A stretch of 64,000 nt of DNA from Pyrenophora tritici-repentis (taxonomy: Eukaryota > Ascomycota > Dothideomycetes > Pleosporales > Pleosporaceae), in contig NC_089390.1 in the NCBI RefSeq assembly GCF_003171515.1, forward strand, positions 7,378,001-7,442,000, in the 5' to 3' direction. Made by a program: the position numbers and the translations under genes. Below the pieces are notes generated by a model. It searched no databases and was not told the DNA's origin. It saw only the letters and a list, made by a program, of their open reading frames with translations. Below, piece by piece: positions 10,543 to 21,944 of this stretch (positions within the stretch are counted from its first letter, which is position 1; each line of letters begins with the position of its first letter).

Positions 10543-12090
10543 GTTGTATAAGACTCTTGACTACCGGGAGGAGGAGAATTGGCAGAAAGAGAACAAAACC
10601 AGTTGTGACTTGAAGGAAAGAATGTAACCGCGCTGCGATGTACTGACCAAACATGGACAGGAGAAGACACGATCTATATACCACACCCTCTTCCCCAAGC
10701 AGGTCATGCCATTCGAGTCGTGTACTACCGGTGGTCACTTGCTGCGATGCATGGCCAACAATCCTGGGCTGTGATCAGCAAGCACACACAAGTACGAGAC
10801 CGGGGTGAATTGGCGCTTGCTGGGTTTGCCTCAAACAGTGACTTGCCGAATCAAGGCATTGACCCGCTGTCTGATCCACGCCACAGGAAAAAGGTACTCA
10901 TTTCTGCATGAAGGACAAGGCGCAGTTAGAAGTGCTGGTGTTCGCAAGGCTGTGTTAGTAGTGAAACCAGCCTGTTCGTTGCCGTGTTGCCGTACAATAT
11001 CCTAGCAAGTATTCAGAACATGATAAACAACCAGGCTGATTCCGCAAAGTTGGTCGCAAGCTTCTATTTTTCTGCACGCGAGCATCGAATGCATGAACCC
11101 GCCTACTGCTTACCACGTGCATAAGGTGGGCGTTTGCAAGTTTGCGCTACGAACAGCAAGTTTAGATTTCATCCACCCAACCAACCATCCTTAAGTTAGT
11201 CTGTGGTAATCAACAACATCTTCGGTTCCCGATCTGTATGTAGGCAAGAGAAGATATCATGACTGCGCATCGTATTGCCCCTGCGCTAGCAGCACGTTGT
11301 GCCTGAAATCTCCACTTAGTTCCTCAGTATGGATGGATGGTTTGGTTGCATACGCCTAGATGCAAGTGTGTTGCTGCACATATAGCATGTATGTAGTTAG
11401 GGAACATGCGCTTGGTGTTTGATATTGTAGGAGCCAGGCGTGCCTGGGCCAATGTTAATGGAACGTGGGTGAGTCCCGGGTATCTTGCATCCGCCATGGT
11501 ACTTTCGTAGACGGCAGGCATAGCGAGAAAAGATTTTGTAAACGTCCGCGCGCTGCTAGTAGTTCGATGTGTTCCTGACTCGTTCGTAGAATGTTCGGTA
11601 TCAGGTCTCATTATAGCTAGCAGCATGTGCGGGGTGCATCGACATGCTGGTAGGCAAGCTCAGCGCTAGCGGACTGCATGCACTCAGACATGGCATTTTT
11701 CTAGAGTTCGCAAGAGCGCCAGCTGCAATGCAAGTCAGCTGTCCACGGGCATGATGGCAAAAGAGGATAGAGGGGTGGAGTATGTAGTAAATACTGCATC
11801 GGCAGAATGTTCATATATTTTTGCCGAGGTGGAGGCTAGTCGCTAAAGTAGAGAAATGTGGATAAGAGAAGCGAAATCACAGAAGCCACATGGTATCACA
11901 GAATGTGCACAGGAGGTAGACGGTAACGGCGACAAATCGGCGAGGCACTCGTGCCGTCAACGCCTGAGCATGGGGTTGGTCCCTGTTTCCAGGAGGTTGT
12001 CGCATCGTCGCATCGTCGCATCTAGAGGGCTCTAACATGCGTGCACGGTCCTTGTTGTGCTTGAGCTGGGTCGCAGAGCACAGCTAGGCT
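10543..12090. other. 1.5-kb intergenic region
   Basis: Upstream region of the lipase and 3' flank of GET3. Scattered short frames (for example 11324-11626, minus) lack domains. A small 8-bp tandem repeat (GTCGCATC, three copies) lies near 11999-12022. I see no RNA gene or transposon remnant. Confidence 0.45.
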
Positions 12091-13208
12091 TTACTGCGGA
12101 GGCACAAAGGGCTTAACAAGCATCTCGCTGAATCTGCATGAACGGTTAGCACACTAATCGGCGAGTCATGACTAGACAACCTACTTCTCCAGCTTCTCTT
12201 TGCCTCGCACTTCCTCGACTAGCAACGGCATCTTGACCACGTTGAATTCGTCATACAGCTCCTCAATCTGGTCGAGGTACTTCTTTTGCATCTTCCGGCG
12301 CGCATTGCATTGCTCGCATGGGTTGTCCTGCTTGGGAAACAAGAGCTGGTTGACGACAATGGAATGAGTGTCAATCTCGTAGCTGTTCAACTCCTGGATC
12401 ATGCGCTCCGTCTCGTACAGACTAAGGAACTCTGGGATGCAAACGCAAACAAAAGTGGTCAAATCGGCATCCTTGAACTGGCCGTTGACCTCGCCGATTG
12501 TTTCCCTCAGGTTCTCCATCTTCTCAATTAGCTCATCCATGTTTTGTCCGTTTGGCAGTCTGCCTGATGCGCCGAGAAAGGAGTTGAGCATGGGGCCGAA
12601 TTGTCGGGAGAGCTGAGAAACTTTTGAGAGGGCCTTCTCCATGACAGTGGGGAACTGCAAGAAACGGAGTGTGTGGCCCGTGGGCGCGGTATCAAAAATG
12701 ATGACTTCGTACGACATGCTCTTCACTTGTTTGAGCACTTCGGCAAAAGACATGGCCTCGTCCACACCGGGAATCTGCCGAGTCAGCATGCGTTCCGAAA
12801 TCAAAAGGCCTATTCACATACTGAAAAGGCCAGATCCTGCATCATACTGCCCATGCCGCCCAGTCCAGCCATGGGATCTTGCCCCTCTTCCGCTCCACTT
12901 GCTAACAGATCCTGTATACTGCCGTTCGGATCAATCTCCATGGCGCTGAGGTTGTCGAAGCCGTTGACGAGTCGTGCATCCTTGCCGAACTTTTGGTTGA
13001 AGGCGTCTGAGAGATTGTGGGCAGGATCGGTGGAGATGAGCAGGACGGATTTGCGGTGCTTTGCAAGCTGAATGGCGAGTGAACACGATGTCGTCGTCTT
13101 TCCTACACCACCCTTTCCACCGACAAAGATCCATCGGAGCGTCTTTTGGTCGAGAATTGACTGCAGAGTCGGCGCCATGTCGGCGTCGATGAGTGCGGCA
13201 GAGGCCAT
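12091..13208 (-). CDS. GET3: Get3/ArsA-type ATPase for tail-anchored membrane proteins
   Basis: Three exons (13208-12822, 12774-12185, 12133-12091) give 339 aa, the usual size of Get3. The deviant P-loop GKGGVGKTT is at residues 31-39. [10 protein letters not shown] (switch I) follows, and [10 protein letters not shown] is the switch II region. CEQC at about 282-285 is the zinc-binding pair that holds the homodimer together. The last exon is only 43 nt and supplies the conserved C-terminus [13 protein letters not shown]; without it the protein would stop early in the intron. Get3 receives tail-anchored proteins in the cytosol and delivers them to the ER receptor Get1/Get2. All splice signals are standard (GTATGT, GTAGGT donors). 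Confidence 0.96.
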
Positions 13209-13821
13209 GGTCGCGGCGAGAAGGTTCGACTGGCTGTATTGAGAAGAGAAGAGGGGTGAGAGGCTGTTATTGCGGTCAGATAAGTTCAACCTAGCTTTAC
13301 GCACAGCGGAACCTTCCCGAATCCTTGGAGGGGCAATGCGAGCGCGTACCTGGTCTGGCTGGTCTATGTACAACGTGCTCTTGTTTCTTATATTACACCG
13401 TACCAAATATCTATTCCCGCCTGGTAACCGTCTACAGGAATGGAGAGAGAGAGCGTTGTCTACGGGGCTACAATAAGGCGCACAAGAATTCGAGTGCAGA
13501 TGAGATTGCGGCGGGCGCGTCATGAGCTTGTGCGTCACCCCGCAGCTGCACCGCCACACCGCTCCTGCCACTCGAGACAGCCACTTGACAGCCAAAGTCA
13601 TCTCATGTCGAACCATGTCCATTCAGTCTCAGCAACATTACACATCGACTATTCAGGTACAAATACACTTTCAGTTCAGTCTCCCTAGCGATAGACCTAA
13701 AACAAGCTCAACATGCCCGAGGTTGAGTAGACCTCCTGACCCGTCTTGATATACGCCCAAAACACCATGCCATGCGCATTACTTGCACGAGATTAAAACT
13801 ACATCACCCCAATCGAACACA
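13209..13821. other. Intergenic, GET3 promoter and ISWI 3' flank
   Basis: No supported gene. The 250 bp next to GET3 are its leader and promoter; the rest is the 3' side of the ISWI gene. A short GA-rich tract lies near 13441. Confidence 0.5.
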
Positions 13822-16800
13822 CTACTTCTTCTTTCCCTTTCCCTTGCCCTTTGTTGTTGAACCCTTGGTCGCCGAACCATTCGTAGCAACGCTGCTCGCA
13901 CGAGATGGTGTCGCCGAAGCGGGAGAACCCTTGGCCTTGACAGTGTCAAGCTGCTTATTCTGCATCGTGTTAGATCGTGTATAACCAAATCAGTCAATCT
14001 CACATACCTTGACTCCATTCTTCGTCTTCTTCTTCGGTTGCTCCTCCTCCTCCTCTGTCTCTTCCTCGTCGTATCCGCGCTTGCCATTCTTGTTTTTCAG
14101 ATCGCCATCACCAAGCTCGCGGACAATGGCTGAGATTAGCGTGGTACAGCGACGGCCAATCTCCTGGGGTGTGCGCGACAGGAAGAACCAGTCAAATCGA
14201 AACAAGGGTGATTCACGGATCTCGTCTCGGATCTTCTCATAGATCAAGTCGCCCTCTACACCGTACTTGTGTAGCATGACGACGAGGAATTTGTCCTCTT
14301 CCTCTGTGTACACCTTCTTATTGGTAGTCGAGACGGTGTACTTGATCTGCATCTGTTGAAGAGGCATGCGATACATGCTAATCTTCTTGGCAATCAAACG
14401 CTTCTTCTCTTCCGACTGTCGTACGCGCAGCTCTCCTTCCTCAATCACACCTAAGTGCTTTTGCCAATTGTCTAGCGTCTTGTACTTCTTCCAGAACACC
14501 TTGGCGTACGCTTCAATCTCCTCTGCATCCTTGCCGTCGACTTCTTCTGAGATGCCCTCGTAGTTGGTCCTACCATACTTGGCGCTACCATTGAGGAACT
14601 GTTGGAAGTCACGCTTGTTCCACTCAGGGAAACCCTTTTCGATCAAGCGCTCCTTCTCTGCCTTCTCCTCTTCCGTCAATGGCTCTGCGTCATCAATCTC
14701 TTGTTGCGCAAGTTGCTGATCGGCTTCACGCGTCTCCAGATCCTCGTCAGGGCCTTCGGGCAGGGGAGCCTTGAGGTTATTTTCCTTGCGATACCACGCC
14801 GTCTCCTTGTCCTGGAGTTCGGCGAGTCGTTCCGGAAAGAACTGGTAGTCGTGTATGGTGATTTGCTTGGGCGCGCGAGGTATCCTAGGCTGCTTGTTTT
14901 CTGTCCGTCCGCCCGTGACCAGCGTCTTACGGTAGTAGGAGTCGATGCCGTAGTTTTGCTCCTTGCGCTCACGCTTCGAGGGGTTGATCCACGAGATGCC
15001 AACCTCTTTCTTACGAGGTTGAAACGTCTCACCGTTCCACTCGTATGTCGAATCCGAAGTGAACTTTTGGAGATCATCGAGACCAAGTGTCTCGTACCTC
15101 TTGTTAAGCTTCTCAGTCATCTCTTCACCACGGCGCATGACGGCATCAAAGTCATCATCGGCGAGCTCGCCATCAGCTGCTGGACCAACAGGCCCTTTGC
15201 TCTTAAATACGGCCTCTGCACCGTGCTGAATCATGGTCAACAACTCGTCCTTTGATGCAGCGTTCTTCGCCGGCTGCTGTGTACGACCCTGCTGGATGAC
15301 TAGCTGATCCAGACGCAGCTTCTGTGCGGCACGCTCAAGCACCTTTTCTTCAATAGCCATCTCGGTAACGAAGCGGAAAACGTAGACTTGCTTGGTCTGG
15401 CCGATACGATGAGCGCGGTCCATGGCTTGAAGATCAGCTTGCGGGTTCCAGTCACTGTCAAAGAGAACGACAATGTCGGCCGAAGTCAAGTTGATACCCA
15501 AGCCACCGGCGCGGGTGGTCAAGAGAAACAAAAACTTCTCTGAGCCTTCCTTGTTGTAGTCGTCAATGGCCTGGATACGATCTTCGTGAGCAGTCGAACC
15601 GTCTATACGGCAGTATTGGTATCCTCGCATGACCGAATAATCTTCCATAATATCTAAGACACGGCTCATCTGTGAGAAGATAAGCACGCGGCTGCCTTGT
15701 GCCTTCATGCGCTTGAGCAGCTTGTCCAGCATGACCATCTTGGCGGCGTTGGTGACCAAATGTTCATCCGTTGTGTAGGGTGGACCAGGCTCGGCGCCTT
15801 CGAAGAGATAGGGGTGGTTGCAGCACTTGCGCAATTGCATGACAATATTCAGTAGACGAGTCTTGCTCTCCTTGTTGCCAGCACCGCCATTGACAGCATC
15901 GATGTCCTTTTCCAAAATCTTCTTGTACCATTGAACTTGCATGTCGGACATACCCACGTACAGGTTGATTTCCTTCTTCGGTAACAACGACTTTTCTACG
16001 TCGGCCTTGACACGTCGTAGCAAAAAGGGTCGCAGAACCTTGTGAAGTTGTTTGACAATAGCGTCGGAGTCGGCATTCTGTTGCGAGAACCAGTCGTCGA
16101 AGGCGGCGGAGTCTCCAAAGACGTCGGGAAGGAGGAAATTGAGTAGAGCCCAGAGTTCGTGCAGGTTGTTTTGCAGAGGGGTACCTGTGATGAGTAGCCG
16201 GCTTCGGGAGTTGAATGCGCGGACCATCTGTGCGAGAGATGAGGATTCGTTCTTGATACGATGGGCTTCGTCAATAATGATGTACTCCCACGCAAACTTC
16301 TTCAAGTGTGACTTCTCGCGCAGAATCATTTCGTACGAGGTAATACAGACATCGAAACTATCGGGGACCAGGCGCTCCTTGATGAGGTCTGCACGGTCGT
16401 CTTTGTTGCCCTGGAGCACCAAGACATTGACCTCGGGACACCACTTTGCAAACTCGCGCTTCCAGTTGTCCAGGGTAGACTTGGGGACTGCGACCAAATG
16501 TGGACCAGTAATGCCCGCAATGTATCTGAGGTAACCGATGAAAGAGATGGTCTGAAGCGTCTTTCCGAGGCCCATCTCGTCAGCAAGGATACCAGAGATA
16601 CCATTTTCGTGCAGAGAGATGAGCCAGTTGAGACCAGCAACCTGGTAGTCGCGCATTGTGCCGCCCTTGATGAAGCCTGGCGACTCGCGGAAGACGGTCT
16701 CGTTGTGTCCGCCATGCTTCTCCTCCCTCACCAGCTCGGCGTCTTCCTCTTGTTCAGTCTTGCGCCGACGCTCGGCAGCAGCACCACCTTTGCGCACCTT

Positions 16801-17468
16801 GCTTGCTTTTGACTTCTTGGTTTCTTCGGCATCCTGACGGTCGATTTCGGCGAGAATCTCCTTTATGCGCGGGTTGGGGTTCGTGTCGATGAAGTGACGG
16901 AACAGATCAGTCAGACCAAGGAGGTATCGAAAGCGGCGGATTGTGTCGTCTTCCTGTTATAAGACATGCTAGTTAGCCATGTGCGCCAAGATGCGATACG
17001 CCGGGCGACGTCGCGTACCTTTGATGCCCTCAATCCCTCAGCCTTCTTGCCGTACATGCTCTTTCGCATGTTCATCTCTTCGGCGCGTCGCTTTCGCCCG
17101 TCGGCCGGCGCGCTATCGCCTGCGACGCTGTTTGCTGTGGTGTTGGGGTTGGTGTCCGAGTCCTTTGCATACGTTAGGTAGGTACATATAACGCGGGGCT
17201 AGTGAGTGTCTTACCGTGTAGTCCGGGGTGTCTACATTGTACTGCGACTGTAATGTCAGCCTGTGGTTCTATCATAGTCGTGCCTTCCGCCAAACATCAA
17301 GCCTTGGGGCTATGGGAGAAAGGCGCGAGCAGCGGTCGCACTTACCCCAAACTTCTTGAAGCCGCTCATCTTATCGTCCTGCTGGTCCTGCATTTCGACA
17401 TCGGATTGCGCCGACACGTCGTCCGACGAAGGCTCCTCGACCTTCTTCGCTACGCTCTTCCGCGGCAT
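13822..17468 (-). CDS. ISWI-family chromatin remodelling ATPase
   Basis: Five exons (17468-17346, 17247-17215, 17162-17019, 16953-14008, 13959-13822) give 1127 aa. The SNF2 helicase core has motif I DEMGLGKT at about 225-232 and DEAH at about 328-331. The C-terminal half holds the HAND, SANT and SLIDE modules; SANT lies around [18 protein letters not shown] and SLIDE around [17 protein letters not shown]. This order, with no bromodomain or chromodomain, identifies ISWI (Isw1/Isw2, SNF2H), which slides and spaces nucleosomes. The first exons encode an acidic, serine-rich leader. The last exon is a lysine-rich tail ending KGKGKGKKK. The 11-codon second exon is supported by both splice sites and frame. 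Confidence 0.95.
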
Positions 17469-18848
17469 ATTGCCTGTTTGGGCTGCTCGCCGCGTACCGT
17501 TGGGTCAATCTTCTCGTTGCAGTCGCCTGTTATCTTCTCTCGAATATGTGGCTATGGAATAGTGTGAAGTCTGATGGGCTGAACGCGTTGGGGGCGTGAT
17601 CGTGGTGGTAGATCAATGCGCAATGTACAGCAGGAGGAGATGGAGAATAATGTGGACAGCCCTTGGCGCGTCAGGAACGACGCTATCACGCTTCGGGCGT
17701 CCGCCCACGACCCCAGGCGTCCACTACCATGCCATTCCCCTCTCTTTCGCCTGCCGCCTTGCGTTTCAACGCGTTGCCCAGATCCAGGAAGCCGACATGA
17801 ACAACAAAATCGCGTTCTGCAATTGATGAACGCGCACAACGACGTGATCTTTAACATGACGTCAGTCGCAGAGAAGATGCACTCAGCTACCAGTGCAGTC
17901 TGCAAAGCGGCAGATACTCTATACACGAGTTAATCGTAATTTTACTCAGTTCAGGGCCAGGACTATTCAAGGGTCACATAACTGAACATCATACATCTGC
18001 CACTACTATTGCGTCTCTTCTAGCCCAGACTAATCTCAAATCGGGCATGCAGGCTAATTGTACATCTACAACATCATCATCGCGGAGTGGTTGCAGGTGA
18101 TGGATCCTCTCCTCTATCCCCAGTGGACTTAGCAATGTAGCGAACTACTTTTGCTGATGCACTGAGCTCCCTATATATACGACCCTTCGTCTCAAAGACA
18201 AAGTACAAACCTGAACATGCCGTACGATACGGTGGCTATAGCCATTTTTGGAGACTGCTGTTGCCGGCATTTCACAGGGGAGGACGGTCGTGTGGTGGCG
18301 ATGAGATATCCGTGTCTTTGTGGAATTAACAAAACCAGACGGTTCATGACGCGACAAATAGATCAAAAGTGAGTCGAAGAATGATCCATCTGCCGAGAAG
18401 CATGTTGCTTTATTACTAGCTGCCTATACAGTAGCAGCCCTCGGATCCAGACTTGGGTGTAGCCCTAATCTGTGCTACATGTGGAAGATGTCGGCCTGGA
18501 TATCACTCCAAATTGATTGATTCTTCATGCGAACAGATTCTGTGCTAGCGCTGAGCTTTATTGGAATATTGTGATTAGAAAGTATCGTGATCGGGGTCAA
18601 TACTGGCGTAGTGTGTAGGGTAAATCAGCAACACTGATTAGATGATATTATTCCCCCACTTGGAGAGCGTTCTGAGGTTGCAGATGGGTGAAGTGACGAC
18701 ACGTGACACACATCGGAGAAACCAGGATGCCGACTTTTTAGCGTGGTTTCGCTTATTCAGCAGCCCACTCGACCAAAATTGCCCGTTCCGCGAACTCTGG
18801 ATCTTGTTCGATAACTAACTTTGCAGCAAACGAAGTCAGTCAGTCACA
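17469..18848. other. 1.4-kb divergent promoter region
   Basis: Lies between the ISWI gene (minus) and the L27a gene (plus). Open frames are short and without domains. No tRNA-like B box, repeat or transposon remnant noticed. Confidence 0.5.
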
Positions 18849-19484
18849 ATGCCTACCCGATTGACAAAGACACGCAAACACCGCGGCGTAAGTTCTTTGT
18901 TACTCAATTGCTGCCAAAATGATTGCAGCTTCTGGTGCGTTGCGCTGCGCCGCGACATGCTGGGAGCTGCACGATTTCTGGACGCAACTTATACTTGGGA
19001 GATGGGCTAACAAGATGAATAGCATGTAAGCGCCGGTCACGGACGTGTTGGCAAGCACAGGAAGCATCCCGGTGGTCGCGGTATGGCTGGTGGACAACAC
19101 CACCACCGAACCAACATTGACAAATACCACCCTGGTTACTTCGGAAAGGTCGGTATGCGTTACTTCCACAAGATGCAAAACGGATTCTGGAAGCCAGTAA
19201 TCAGTAAGTCAGCCCACGCAATCTACTTCCAATCTTGCAAGGCCTAACCCAACATAGACCTCGACAAGCTCTGGTCGCTCATCCCCGCTGAGAAGCGCGA
19301 TGAGTACCTCGCCAACAAGGGCGGTAACGCTCCCGTTCTCAACCTCCTCGACTACGGCTACTCCAAGGTTCTCGGAAAGGGTCGTCTGCCTGCTGTCCCC
19401 ATCGTCGTCCGCGCTCGCTACGTTTCGGCCGAGGCAGAGAAGAAGATCAAGGAAGCCGGTGGTGTCGTTCAGCTCGTCGCATAA
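18849..19484 (+). CDS. 60S ribosomal protein L27a (uL15)
   Basis: Three exons (18849-18887, 19023-19203, 19258-19484) give 148 aa, the normal length. The start [13 protein letters not shown], then [20 protein letters not shown], is the highly conserved N-terminus of eukaryotic uL15. The first coding exon has only 13 codons before a 135-nt intron, a layout typical of fungal ribosomal protein genes. The C-terminus contains [11 protein letters not shown] and ends VVQLVA. It is a component of the large subunit near the peptidyl-transferase centre. Intron branch sites read GCTAAC and CCTAAC. Confidence 0.97.
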
Positions 19485-20618
19485 GCGGCAACAGGGAATG
19501 CATGATGAGGCGTCTTGGAATCATAAAAGGATGACAACGGCAATGACTGGGATAGGTCTTTGGGTCCGCAGTGCTCTCTACGGGCCTGCGCAGACCCGTG
19601 TTCAGCGTGGTGGCTGAGGGATGTTTCATAGCCAATATGACCATTCCTGAATCAACCTAGGAGATCTCTGGTGGTGTCCTCAGGTGCCTGCGCATGCTGT
19701 GCACAGAGCGTGGCCATGCGAGCAGGTTGTGTGGCGTGTGGCGTCGTGATGTCGTGATACATGTCGTGGAACTGATACTGATGATCGGTGCTTAGACTTA
19801 CGAGGAGTCCCTGTCGGGCAAACTGCCATACGGTAAGCCTTCGTATGTGTCAGTCAGGGCGCGAGTGGCCGATTCACGGCTATCAGTCTTATTATGCAGA
19901 TTCGTGAACTTGCATTGTGATCGAGGGGCTTCCGATGAAAGTCCCGGAAGCCTGTCAAGGCTATCATCTGTTCTCAGCTGGCTCTCATGGTCTGTACGCT
20001 TCTCAACGCTCATGTTGAAGCAACCGAGACAGTGCTTTGACTATGCCAGTACCCACAGGAAAGAGGAGACATCCGACAAGGTGGCTGCACTTGCGCAAAT
20101 TAATCGAAGTCCGATTACATAACTATCAAAAATACATACTATGAGGAGTGCACACCACCAAGCCCCACGAACAATGCTGAGCCTGAACCTCTCAACGCTC
20201 CATTTCTTTCCACGTCGACGAAAAATACGAGACTTTGACCGCATCTGGAACTCGCTGACAGGTCTGAGTTTGACTGTGTTTTTCATTTGGTCATAGTGCT
20301 AGGGCTAAGTTACTCTCACCATAATTGACAGAGCCGAGTTCAAGAATACAAACAACTCTGAAAGTGATATAAGGAAGAGTAAGAGAGCAGGAAAGAACAA
20401 GTGAGGGCGGCTATCGTCAGGTTCTGTCGATGGAAAGCCAACATATTCAATACCTCCTTTCAGCGTAAGCTGACGGTCGGTCGCCCTGAACACGAAGCAC
20501 GAGCGTTATCAGAACCAATTAAGGCGAACTGACTTTTATCATTGAACCGAAGCATCCGCGCTCTCAGGAAGAGTTGAACCAGTGCATCAGCGCTCCAGGA
20601 AGTAAAGGGATGAGCGGG
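19485..20618. other. Intergenic region upstream of the small secreted gene
   Basis: No supported gene. Several frames of 60-105 codons on both strands show no domain, and a 39-codon frame starting near 20174 has nothing recognisable. No RNA gene seen. Confidence 0.45.
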
Positions 20619-20626
20619 TATTTAAA
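20619..20626 (+). promoter_or_regulatory. TATA-like box for the small secreted protein gene
   Basis: TATTTAAA lies 139 bp upstream of the ATG at 20765. It is followed by a pyrimidine-rich, CAA-rich stretch, as is usual for fungal 5' leaders. This supports the downstream open frame as a real transcription unit. Confidence 0.55.
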
Positions 20627-20764
20627 CCGTTACAAAGTCCTGACCTCCCCTTCACTTCCCACCCTTTCAACAATCTCTAAGAACTATCGGAGCAATACCC
20701 CCAACATAAACACCGAAATTTACACCTAATACCTATTCTTCCTTGTGCCCTTCAGCTCTTTACT

Positions 20765-21199
20765 ATGTTGTTCCAAACTCAACTCGTATACGCCTTCTTC
20801 GCCTTCACAGCAGCTGCGCAAGGCGAAAAGATCGCTTTCTATGAAAACGAGCCATGCCCCTCAAAAAACCCTCAAAAAAGGGAAATGAGTGCATGAATGC
20901 GCACCCAAATGAGCATGTGGATTGTAAACTCTTCGTGTTAGTAGCATTCATAATGATCTAGAGATAAACTTTGTTTGATTGACCTGCGTTTAGTGATGGC
21001 TCGGGGAAACACAGCACCCATGCATGCATGTTGTTGAACCGTGCATGCGACTGCCTCAACGCGCGCGGTTTGGGCCGTAGAATCGAAAGGTAAGCTGTGG
21101 TTTCTTATTCCTCGAACGCTTGCCACCTACGTTTTACTAACAGGTTATAGCAACATTTACAGTTATACGTGCTCTTGTGGCTCTTATAGAAATCACTGA
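20765..21199 (+). pseudogene. Small secreted cysteine-rich protein gene with a frameshift
   Basis: Exon structure 20765-20936, 20994-21089, 21151-21199 has good splice signals: GTTAGT/TTTAG, then GTAAGC/TATAG with branch ACTAAC. Exon 1 starts with a signal peptide (MLFQTQLVYAFFAFT, cleavage likely after AQG). It stops at 20894-20896 as assembled, 43 codons in. In the +1 frame, exon 1 continues past two A6 runs (20863-20868, 20874-20879) and joins exons 2 and 3 in phase. The parts together would carry eight cysteines in about 110 residues (one before the runs, then NEC, VDC, HAC, ACDC, TCSC). An even cysteine number with a signal peptide is typical of fungal effector-like secreted proteins; I recognise no family. 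Either the gene is disabled by a one-base loss in an A run or the assembly has a homopolymer error. Confidence 0.6.
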
Positions 21200-21944
21200 G
21201 ACATGGCTATCTTTCTCTGCGCAGCAAGAATCAGGGAATCTTTGGGGGCAAGGCCATGTTTGACTCATAGCTGTCGGAAGGCATGGACGGATTTGGTGAA
21301 AATAGTCTGTTGGTTTCGCAAACAGCACTAAAGAAAGCAACTTCACGCACTAGTCAGGAAGAGAGACCCATGGATAGGAATTTCCAACGCCAGCTACAAC
21401 AGCAATCGCTATACCGCGTACAAGAGCGATGCAGAGATACAGTTCATCGTGTTGCGTTGTTTGGGATACTATTCTTCGTTATTGTAATATAATCATCCTG
21501 CAAAACGGAAAACATTGAAACTGTCGGATCACAGATATCAACGATATCTCAGCCACGCGATCGGCCGCACTAATCTCGGTCACGCGAGCAGGCGCACTGA
21601 TCGCGGCGTCCGAGCAGCGCTCAGACCAGACCTCCTATATCTAGCTCTTCCATAGTTCCCCTTCGCAAGACAATCAATCAGAACTATCACCGAACAGAAT
21701 GCATTCCTAGTTATCGTTATTTCCTTTCAGCACTAGTGCTACAGCCCTACCAACAGAAACCCTTATCCTTCTCATCCTTCTCCAACACAAACTAAAAGCT
21801 ACCATCGTCCTACCATTCAGGTGTGGAAAATGTAACCTTCTTGCTCGAGAAGCAAGCTTTGACTGTGTGTTACTTCTTCTTAGAGATGTAAAAGAAATCA
21901 CATACGGCGAGATCGAATTATCATCCGCTTTCTCTCCCTCTACC
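21200..21944. other. Intergenic with two imperfect 26-bp direct repeats
   Basis: No gene recognised. Positions 21554-21579 and 21581-21606 are imperfect direct copies (CACGCGAxCxGxCGCACTxATCxCGG). They are GC-rich against an AT-rich surround. The origin is unknown; it could be a subterminal repeat of a decayed DNA transposon. Confidence 0.5.
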
